DNA of 64,000 nt from Rhodospirillaceae bacterium (GTDB lineage Bacteria; Pseudomonadota; Alphaproteobacteria; Reyranellales; Reyranellaceae): the NCBI GenBank assembly GCA_009772935.1, contig WOUR01000004.1, forward strand, positions 1 to 64,000. Reading direction: 5' to 3'. The position numbers and the translations under genes were made by a program. The stretch's first letter is position 1. Each line of letters opens with the position of its first letter. This document shows, piece by piece, positions 25,110 through 31,344 of the stretch. Under the pieces are notes generated by a model. That model did no database searches, had not been told where the DNA came from, and was given only the letters and a program-made list of their open reading frames with translations.

Positions 25110-26111
25110 TCATTTCATCCAGCGGGGCAGCGGCAGGTTCTTCTCGCGCAGGAACGCCGGATTGAAGAGCTTGGACTGGTAGCGACTGCCGCCGTCACAC
25201 AGGATGGTGACGATGGTCTTGCCCGGTCCCAGTTCGCGGGCGAGCCGCATGGCTCCCACGATGTTGATTGCGGTCGAGCCGCCCAGCACGAGCCCTTCGT
25301 GCTCGATCAGGTCGAACAGGACAGGCAGGGCCTCCTCGTCGGTGATCTGGTAGGCCATGTCGATCGGTGTGCCGTCGAGATTCGCGGTGACGCGGCCCTG
25401 GCCGATGCCCTCCGTGACCGAGTTTCCCTCGGCCTTGAGTTCGCCCTTGGCGAACCAGTTGAACAGCGCCGAGCCCATGGGATCGCTGAGGGCGATCTTG
25501 ACGTTCGGATTTCGCTCCTTCAGGGCCCGTGCCACGCCGGCCAGGGTGCCGCCGCTGCCGACCGAGCAGGTGAAGCCGTCGACCTTGCCGTCGGTCTGGT
25601 CCCAGATTTCCGGCCCGGTCGTGCGGTAGTGGCCGTCCCGGTTGGCGGTGTTGTCGAACTGGTTGGCCCAGATTGCCCCGTTAGGCTCCGAGGCCGCCAG
25701 TTCCTCGGCGAGGATGCCGGAGAAGCGGACATAGTTATTGGGGTTGGAATAGGGCGCCGCCGGGACGAGGCGCAGGTCGGCGCCGCACAGGCGCAGCATG
25801 TCCTTCTTCTCCTGGCTCTGTGTCTCCGGCATCACGATGACCGAACGGTAGCCGCGCGCATTGGCGACCAGCGCAATGCCGATTCCGGTATTGCCGGCGG
25901 TGCCTTCGACGATCACACCGCCCGGCCGCAGTTTGCCGCGCTTCTCGGCGTCCTCGATGATCGCAAGCGCGGCGCGGTCTTTCACCGAGCCGCCCGGATT
26001 GAGGAACTCGGCCTTGCCGTAGATGCCGCAGCCCGTCGCCTCGGAGGCGGCACGTAGCTTGATCAGCGGCGTGTTGCCGATGCTATCGATGAAACCCGAC
26101 CGGACGTTCAT
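25110..26111 (-). CDS. cysK: Cysteine synthase A (O-acetylserine sulfhydrylase), long alphaproteobacterial type
   Basis: A 333-residue fold-type II PLP enzyme. The PLP lysine is in 'NPGGSVKDRAALAII' (about residues 38-52), the substrate loop is EGTAGNTGIGIALV and the phosphate-binding loop is 'SVGSGGTLAGVARALKERNP'. The loop has T-A-G-N-T-G instead of the T-S-G-N-T-G of enteric CysK; the long alphaproteobacterial clade shares this, and some relatives also act as cysteine desulfhydrases. It is the first gene of a six-gene minus-strand set ending in metC. Confidence 0.88.
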   Translation of the reverse strand: MNVRSGFIDSIGNTPLIKLRAASEATGCGIYGKAEFLNPGGSVKDRAALAIIEDAEKRGKLRPGGVIVEGTAGNTGIGIALVANARGYRSVIVMPETQSQEKKDMLRLCGADLRLVPAAPYSNPNNYVRFSGILAEELAASEPNGAIWANQFDNTANRDGHYRTTGPEIWDQTDGKVDGFTCSVGSGGTLAGVARALKERNPNVKIALSDPMGSALFNWFAKGELKAEGNSVTEGIGQGRVTANLDGTPIDMAYQITDEEALPVLFDLIEHEGLVLGGSTAINIVGAMRLARELGPGKTIVTILCDGGSRYQSKLFNPAFLREKNLPLPRWMK

Positions 26112-26275
26112 GACCTACTCGCTCTGCTTGACCCTGCGCCGCCCCCGGCGGGACCGTAGATGGGGAGCAGGGGGGATCGCAACCTGACCATACCGGTTGG
26201 CGACATGATTGGCCCGGAATTCGCATGAATTCAGGCGGGCTCGTGCGCCCCGCAGGGCCCAGACTGGAAGGTCCC

Positions 26276-27415
26276 ATGACCGCGCATGCTGCTGTCCATT
26301 CGAACTGGGCGAGCCTGGTTCATCCGAACGGCGATCCGATCCGTCTCAATCACCAGGGTTTCGTCGCCATCGACCGCGACCGGGACGCGACCTATGACCC
26401 GATCTATCGGCCCCAGGCGCTCTATAACCGGGTGATCAATGGCTTCCACGCGAACAACGAGGCCTTCCTCCTGCAGGAAGTCGCGACCAACCTGCCGATC
26501 TACAGGCCCGACGCCGGGCCGACCGACTTCCATCTCCACCTTCCACCGGGCGGCTTCCAACTGGTGCTGGTCACCTCGGGGCTCTTCACCTTCGATTACG
26601 ATGGATTGATGCACTATGTCGGACCCGGCGCGCTGATCCTGCAGAGCGCGATCGTGCACCGGCAGAGTTCCTACAGCTGGTCGGGACTTTCGACGGACGC
26701 GAACCTGAAGACCCCGCAGACCGTCGTGCCCGATCCGCTCTCCATGGGCTACTCGGGCAAGTTCATCGAGGCGTTCATCACCGAGCCGACGACCTTCCCC
26801 AATCCGACGGTGGTGCACTCGGAAGACATCGACGAGGCCGAGACGCCACGTCTGGCCTGGAGCCATCCATTCCACGACCGGCCGAGCGGCGCCGGCTTCT
26901 GGTACCAGGATCCCCTGTCGCTCGATGCGCTCTACAGACCGCTGGCGGCCGGGACGGTGAAGTCGTCCATGCCCGTCCATGTTCGCGACCTGGGCATTGA
27001 GGCGCCGAGCGGCCACCTCGTCACCGGGCACATCATCGCCACCGATCCTCGCGGACAGTCGCTGCTGCCGAAAAGTACGGCCTCCGCGGCAAGTCTCGCC
27101 GAGCGGGAGAAGGGGGCGGTTGTGGTCTATCGCGTTATTCGCGGGACCGCCGAATTCAAGGATGCGGCCGGCAAGGGGTTCGAACTCGGAACAGGCGATT
27201 CGGTCACCGTGGGCAAGAGTTCGGCGACGCTCGTCGCGGTGGAAGAGAATACGCAGCTCCTCCGGCTCGGGCTCCTGAAGAACATGGACAATCTCTGCCG
27301 CTGGACGTCGGCGCAGCGCGACGAGATCGACGGCCTGGCCGGCCAGATCATCACGCGCAAGGACGCTCGTCCGCAGCGTACGCAAGGCGAGCCGGTCGGA
27401 TACCTCTACGAGTGA
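26276..27415 (+). CDS. Cupin-fold protein of unknown function
   Basis: A 379-residue soluble protein; ATG 26276 has AAGG six bases upstream, better than an in-frame ATG at 26225. It appears to hold two cupin-like halves: an N-terminal one around 'GFHANNEAFLLQEVATNLP' and 'FHLHLPPGGFQLVLVTSGLF' with 'GPGALILQSAIVHRQSSYSW', and a C-terminal one ('EKGAVVVYRVIRGTAEFKDA', 'FELGTGDSVTVGKSSATLVA'). Histidines in HLHLP and IVHRQ could bind metal. I do not recognise a named family. It is divergent from cysK across 164 bases that hold no recognisable promoter. Confidence 0.75.
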   Translation: MTAHAAVHSNWASLVHPNGDPIRLNHQGFVAIDRDRDATYDPIYRPQALYNRVINGFHANNEAFLLQEVATNLPIYRPDAGPTDFHLHLPPGGFQLVLVTSGLFTFDYDGLMHYVGPGALILQSAIVHRQSSYSWSGLSTDANLKTPQTVVPDPLSMGYSGKFIEAFITEPTTFPNPTVVHSEDIDEAETPRLAWSHPFHDRPSGAGFWYQDPLSLDALYRPLAAGTVKSSMPVHVRDLGIEAPSGHLVTGHIIATDPRGQSLLPKSTASAASLAEREKGAVVVYRVIRGTAEFKDAAGKGFELGTGDSVTVGKSSATLVAVEENTQLLRLGLLKNMDNLCRWTSAQRDEIDGLAGQIITRKDARPQRTQGEPVGYLYE

Positions 27416-27427
27416 GCCTGCGGGCGA

Positions 27428-28051
27428 TCAGCCCCAGCGGCTGCGCAGCTCGTCGCGATGGAGCGCCAGCCATTGCAGGGCGATCACGGCCGCCGCATTG
27501 TCGATCTCGTCACGCGCGAGGAGCGCGCGAGCCTCGGCGAATGGCACGACCTGTACGAGGATGTCCTCGTTCTCCGACTCAAGGCCGTGAATGCCACCGA
27601 CACCGGAAGCGTCGATACAGCCGAGGAAGATGTCGCAGATTTCCGAACAGGCGCCCGGACTGAGCACGAGGCTGTAGAGGGGAACGAGATCCAGGATTTG
27701 TACCGCCGCTTCCTCCACCGCCTCGCGCCGCGCCACATCCTCGGGCGATTCGCCCTCCTCGATAATTCCGGCCACGATCTCCCAACCCCAGGGATGACGG
27801 CCGGCCGCGAAGGTGCCGGCGCGGAACTGTCGGATCAGGACCACCTCGTCGCGGACCGGATCGTAGGGCAGCACGGCGGCGGCCTGGCCACGCTCGAACA
27901 CCTCGCGACTGAATTCTCCGCTTTGACCGCCCTGATAGAGGCTGTGGCGAAAAAGGTAGCGGGCCATGCGGAAGTAGCCTTGGAAGACCACGGTACGCTC
28001 AATGAGCTCGACCCGTTCGCCGGGCAGCGCGATCGAGGGCATGATTTGCAC
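27428..28051 (-). CDS. nudF: NUDIX ADP-ribose pyrophosphatase (NudF-like)
   Basis: A 207-residue hydrolase that splits ADP-ribose to AMP and ribose phosphate. The Nudix box GIIEEGESPEDVARREAVEE begins at residue 95 and fits the G-x5-E-x7-R-E-U-x-E-E pattern. Upstream 'VLIRQFRAGTFAAGRHPWGWEIVAG' and a proline after the box ('FLSPGACSEICDIFLG' region, SPGACSEICDIFLG) are typical of NudF/TrgB rather than mutator MutT. It lies just beyond the tRNA-Asn terminator. Confidence 0.88.
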   Translation of the reverse strand: MQIMPSIALPGERVELIERTVVFQGYFRMARYLFRHSLYQGGQSGEFSREVFERGQAAAVLPYDPVRDEVVLIRQFRAGTFAAGRHPWGWEIVAGIIEEGESPEDVARREAVEEAAVQILDLVPLYSLVLSPGACSEICDIFLGCIDASGVGGIHGLESENEDILVQVVPFAEARALLARDEIDNAAAVIALQWLALHRDELRSRWG

Positions 28052-28061
28052 TCCGCAAGCG

Positions 28062-28093
28062 AAAAGGGGCCGCTCTCTTTCGAGAACGGCCCC
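28062..28093 (-). terminator. Rho-independent terminator after tRNA-Asn
   Basis: On the minus strand a 12-base-pair stem (arms 28082-28093 and 28066-28077, one G-T pair) closes a GAAA tetraloop and is followed by TTTT. It begins 4 bases past the tRNA-Asn 3' end and separates the tRNA unit from nudF. Confidence 0.88.
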
Positions 28094-28097
28094 AAAT

Positions 28098-28172
28098 TGG
28101 CTCCGGAGGTAGGAATCGAACCTACGGCCGGGCGATTAACAGTCGCCTGCTCTACCGCTGAGCTACTCCGGA
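28098..28172 (-). tRNA. tRNA-Asn (anticodon GTT)
   Basis: A 75-base cloverleaf read on the minus strand. The acceptor TCCGGAG pairs with CTCCGGA, the D-arm is GCTCAGCGGTAGAGC, the anticodon loop is CTGTTAA on stem GGCGA/TCGCC, the T-arm is GTAGG-TTCGATT-CCTAC, and an encoded G-CCA end is at 28098-28101. The anticodon GTT reads AAC/AAT. Confidence 0.97.
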
Positions 28173-28267
28173 ATGGAATTCGTCGCGACGGCGGTAACGG
28201 TGCCGCGAAGGCGCGGTCTTGTGACAGAGCGTGTCCGCTCATGCAAGACCTGTCGCTTGTGCATTCG

Positions 28268-28341
28268 TGGAGGCCCGGGCCGGAGTCGAACCGGCCTGGA
28301 AGGATTTGCAGTCCTCTGCATAGCCGCTTTGCTACCGGGCC
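28268..28341 (-). tRNA. tRNA-Cys (anticodon GCA)
   Basis: A 74-base cloverleaf on the minus strand. The acceptor GGCCCGG pairs with CCGGGCC, the anticodon loop is CTGCAAA on stem AGGA/TCCT, the T-arm is GCCGG-TTCGACT-CCGGC, and a T-CCA end is encoded. It is 95 bases upstream of tRNA-Asn in the same direction; the spacer holds a hairpin (GGTCTTG/CAAGACC) that may guide processing. Confidence 0.96.
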
Positions 28342-28358
28342 GCACGAAAGCGCGCGGT

Positions 28359-28388
28359 GCTATACTCATGCCGAGACGGACCGGTCAA
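28359..28388 (-). promoter_or_regulatory. Promoter of the tRNA-Cys/tRNA-Asn unit
   Basis: On the minus strand TTGACC (28388-28383) is followed after 18 bases by TATAGC (28364-28359), 17 bases before the first base of tRNA-Cys. The start site would fall about 7-9 bases past the -10 element, right before the mature tRNA. Confidence 0.6.
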
Positions 28389-28410
28389 GCCGGCCGCGAC
28401 GGAGAGACCT

Positions 28411-28440
28411 TTGACGCTGTCGTCTGCCGCCGCCTATATA
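28411..28440 (+). promoter_or_regulatory. Sigma70-type promoter of the pcm-tolC-popZ unit
   Basis: TTGACG at 28411-28416 and TATATA at 28435-28440 are separated by 18 bases. The predicted transcription start is near 28447, giving a leader of about 20 bases before ATG 28467. It is divergent from the tRNA promoter. Confidence 0.65.
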
Positions 28441-28466
28441 ACACCGCTACATCTAGGGGGCAGCCT

Positions 28467-29126
28467 ATGACGAATTTCGCGCTCGCGCGACGCAACATGG
28501 TGGAAGGGCAGCTCCGGCCCAACCGGGTCAATGATGCCGGCCTGCTGGCCGCTCTCGGGGAGCTGCCGCGGGAGCGTTTCCTGCCTGAAGGCCTGCGCTC
28601 GGTCGCCTATGCCGACGATGACGTGCCACTGGGCAATGGTCGCTTCATGATGGAGCCGATGGTGTTGGCTCGCCTGATCCAGGTCCTGCAGCCTCAGGCC
28701 GAGGACAAGGCGATGGTCGTGGCTGCCGGACGGGGCTATGGCGCGGCGATCCTGGCGCGGCTGGTCAGGTCGGTGGTCGCCGTCGAGGCCGACGCCGGCT
28801 TGGCCGAAGGTGCCCGGCAGGTGCTGCGCGACCTCGGGGTCACGGGCGTTCAGCAGGTGGTGGCCGCGGCGGAGCAGGGTGCCGCGGCATCTGCCCCCTA
28901 TGACATCATCCTGATCGAGGGCGCGGTGTGCGAAGTGCCCAATGCCATTGCCGCCCAGCTCGCCGAGGGTGGGCGGCTGGCCACGGTGATTGCCGATCCG
29001 AGCGGCGCCTTGGGCGTCGCCCATCTCTTCGTGAAGCAGGGCGGCGTCATGTCGGGAAGGCCGCTCTTCGACGCCGGTACGCCGCCGCTGCCGGGGTTCG
29101 CCCGCCCTGAGCGATTCACCTTCTGA
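28467..29126 (+). CDS. Protein-L-isoaspartate O-methyltransferase-like protein, degenerate catalytic site
   Basis: A 219-residue protein that aligns over its length with PCMT. The start is ATG 28467 after an AGGGGG ribosome binding site. Two functional sites look altered. The motif where PCMT has T-(I/V)-S-x-P reads GRFMMEP (58-64), so the active-site serine is missing. The SAM-binding loop, normally D/E-x-G-x-G-x-G-Y, reads VVAAGRGYGAA (84-94), losing the acidic residue and the first glycine. It stands before tolC, as such proteins do in many alphaproteobacteria. It may be a non-enzymatic or re-purposed relative rather than a repair enzyme. Confidence 0.82.
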   Translation: MTNFALARRNMVEGQLRPNRVNDAGLLAALGELPRERFLPEGLRSVAYADDDVPLGNGRFMMEPMVLARLIQVLQPQAEDKAMVVAAGRGYGAAILARLVRSVVAVEADAGLAEGARQVLRDLGVTGVQQVVAAAEQGAAASAPYDIILIEGAVCEVPNAIAAQLAEGGRLATVIADPSGALGVAHLFVKQGGVMSGRPLFDAGTPPLPGFARPERFTF

Positions 29127-29210
29127 GCCGGTCGGGCCTTTCCCATGCCGAGGGCTACCAATAGTGTTCCGCCTGATGCTAGGGTGCCGTCCAAAGATGA
29201 GGGTAGAACA

Positions 29211-30674
29211 ATGCGTATCCGGCCCGGTTTGAGGCATGCCCGCACCGCGGCCGCGTGCATCCTGGCGGTCGGGCTCGGGGGCGCTTCCAGCGCGCGGTCG
29301 CAGAGCCTGATCGAGGCCCTGGCGACGACGTACAACAGCAACCCCGACCTGCTGGCGAGCCGGGCGATCCTGCGCCAGACCGACGAAACGCTGTCGCAGG
29401 CGGTCGCAAACTGGCGCCCACGCGTCACCCTGAACGTCGAATACAACAAGGTCGAGCAGGACTCCTACTCGGTGCGCTCGACGCCGACCTTCTATGCGCT
29501 GAACGGCAAGTTCACGACCCTGCAGATGGTCCAGCCGGTCTTCCGTGGCGGCAAGACTATTGCCGAGACAAAGCAGGCGCAGTCGAACATTCAGGCCCAG
29601 CGGGCTCAGCTCGCCGAGACGGAGCAGAACGTGCTTCTGTCGGCGGTGACGTCCTATGCCGACCTCATCCAGAACATCGGAATCGCCGATGCCCGCCGCA
29701 ACAACGTGCGGGTGCTGGTTCAGCAGCTCGACGCCACCCGCGAGCGCTTCCGGGTCGGCGAACTGACCATCACCGACGTGGCGCAGTCCGAGGCCCGCCT
29801 CGAACTGGCCAAAGCCGACCTGGTCCAGGCCGAGACCAATGTCCGCATCTCAGAGGCCGCCTTCCAGCGCACGATCGGCAAGAAGCCGGGAAAGCTGGGC
29901 GAGATTCCGCTGATCGGCGGCCTTCCGTCGTCGGAGGAGGAGGCGATCGGGCTGGCGATGGATGCGGGCCCGCGCGCCGTCACCGCTGCTCACCGCATTA
30001 CGGCGGCCAATTACGGGGTGAACTCGGCGGTTGGTGACCTGCTGCCGCAGGTCAATCTGGTTGGCGCGCTGCAACAGCAGTACGACCTGCAGGTCCCGAC
30101 CGACAGGTATTACAACTACGCCGTCCGCCTCCAGGCCACGATCCCGATCTTCCAGAACGGCAGCGAATGGTCTCGTATCCGGTCTGCACGCGAGCTGGTC
30201 GGGCAGCGCCGCAACGAACTCGACAGCGCCCGTCGCACCGTGGCGGAGAACGTGATCCGCGCTTGGCGCCAGCTGGATTCGTCGCGCTCGCGGGTCACGT
30301 CGTTCGAATCGCAGGTCCGCGCCAACGAAGTCGCATTGAACGGCGTGCGGCAGGAAGCGCTGGTCGGCTCACGCACCACGCTGGACGTACTGAACGCCGA
30401 GCAGGAACTGCTCAATTCGCAGGTCAACCTGATCCAGGCACGCCACGACGTGCAGGTCGCCTACTATGGCGTGCTGGCCGGTATCGGACGCCTGACGGCC
30501 CGCACGCTGGCGCTGCCGGTCGAATATTACGACGAGGAGCGCTATTACAAGGACGTCGGCTCCCGCTGGATCGGTTGGGGCAGCAGCGGCGAATCGGGGA
30601 CAGGCAACATTCCGCCCTCGACCTCGCCGGCCGGCGTCGCCGGTGCCGCCCCGATGGGGAGCAGCGGGAAATGA
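29211..30674 (+). CDS. tolC: TolC family outer-membrane channel protein
   Basis: A 487-residue type I secretion/efflux outer-membrane protein. A signal peptide (to about residue 30, ...GGASSARSQS) is followed by the first repeat 'LIEALATTYNSNPDLLASRA' and 'LSQAVANWRPRVTLNVEY'. Further landmarks are 'TTLQMVQPVFRGGKT' and 'LQATIPIFQNGSEWSRIRSA' (the two membrane strands) and 'EALVGSRTTLDVLNAEQELL'. Each half carries the long helical hairpins of the periplasmic tunnel. Its stop overlaps the popZ start. It would serve RND or ABC systems encoded elsewhere. Confidence 0.93.
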   Translation: MRIRPGLRHARTAAACILAVGLGGASSARSQSLIEALATTYNSNPDLLASRAILRQTDETLSQAVANWRPRVTLNVEYNKVEQDSYSVRSTPTFYALNGKFTTLQMVQPVFRGGKTIAETKQAQSNIQAQRAQLAETEQNVLLSAVTSYADLIQNIGIADARRNNVRVLVQQLDATRERFRVGELTITDVAQSEARLELAKADLVQAETNVRISEAAFQRTIGKKPGKLGEIPLIGGLPSSEEEAIGLAMDAGPRAVTAAHRITAANYGVNSAVGDLLPQVNLVGALQQQYDLQVPTDRYYNYAVRLQATIPIFQNGSEWSRIRSARELVGQRRNELDSARRTVAENVIRAWRQLDSSRSRVTSFESQVRANEVALNGVRQEALVGSRTTLDVLNAEQELLNSQVNLIQARHDVQVAYYGVLAGIGRLTARTLALPVEYYDEERYYKDVGSRWIGWGSSGESGTGNIPPSTSPAGVAGAAPMGSSGK

Positions 30675-31276
30675 GCGACGGCAAGGGGCTCCCGAACAAG
30701 GACCCGTCGATGGACGACATTCTCGCGTCCATCCGCAAGATCATCTCGGACGACGAGGCCCGGGCGCAGGTTGGAAGCCTGCGGAATGCAACTGCTGGCC
30801 CTGGAGAGCGTCCGCCCGTGATACCGCCCGTACTGCCGTCTGCGCCCGGGGCGCGCGACGACGTGCTCCTGCTCACAGAGATCGTGGAAGAACCCAGGTC
30901 GATGCCAAACGAACAACCCGCTGCCTTGCCGCAGATCGATCCCGTGAACGCAGCCGAGGTGCCGCAACCCTCGACGGAGCCCGCCATCCGCGAGACGCCA
31001 GCCGCCAGGACGAGCTCCGGCGAAGCGCTGGTCGGCGCTGGCGTGGCGGGCGCCACCAGTTCGGCCTTCGCCCGGCTCAATCAGGCCGTGCAGGATAGCG
31101 TGCCTCCACCGGCGGCGACCGATCCGGGCCCCAGGGTTGGCGGCTCCGCCCAGACCATCGAGGACCTGGTCAAGGAAATGCTGCGTCCGATGCTCAAGGA
31201 GTGGCTGGATACCAATCTGCCGCCGATGGTCGAGCGCTACGTCGAACGCGAGATTGCCCGGCTCACCCGCCGCTGA
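30671..31276 (+). CDS. popZ: Polar organizing protein PopZ (DUF2497 family)
   Basis: A 201-residue protein with the two conserved ends of DUF2497/PopZ: 'DPSMDDILASIRKIISDDE' near residues 11-29 and a C-terminal helical 'LVKEMLRPMLKEWLDTNLPP' continuing to 'RYVEREIARLTRR'. The middle, about 40-155, is low-complexity, proline and alanine rich and acidic, as in Caulobacter PopZ, which assembles at cell poles and tethers ParB. The ATG overlaps the tolC stop by 4 bases. A terminator follows, so the pcm-like/tolC/popZ genes are one unit. Confidence 0.88.
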   Translation: MSDGKGLPNKDPSMDDILASIRKIISDDEARAQVGSLRNATAGPGERPPVIPPVLPSAPGARDDVLLLTEIVEEPRSMPNEQPAALPQIDPVNAAEVPQPSTEPAIRETPAARTSSGEALVGAGVAGATSSAFARLNQAVQDSVPPPAATDPGPRVGGSAQTIEDLVKEMLRPMLKEWLDTNLPPMVERYVEREIARLTRR

Positions 31277-31300
31277 CCCCAGGCGCCACCCTCATTCATC

Positions 31301-31330
31301 GCCACGGTGTCGCAACCGTGGCGTTTTTCG
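31301..31330 (+). terminator. Rho-independent terminator after popZ
   Basis: Stem GCCACGGT (31301-31308) / ACCGTGGC (31315-31322) with a 6-base loop and a GTTTTTC tail. It lies 24 bases past the popZ stop and 15 bases before the valS ATG, so valS needs either readthrough or a promoter inside popZ. Confidence 0.85.
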
Positions 31331-31344
31331 TTTAAGGCCAGAAG

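Noticed and set aside
28098-28341. Genomic-island attachment site at the tRNA genes
   Set aside because: No integrase, no direct repeat of a tRNA 3' end and no change in coding character on either side.
31277-31344. T-box leader before valS
   Set aside because: There is no T-box sequence; the only structure is the popZ terminator.
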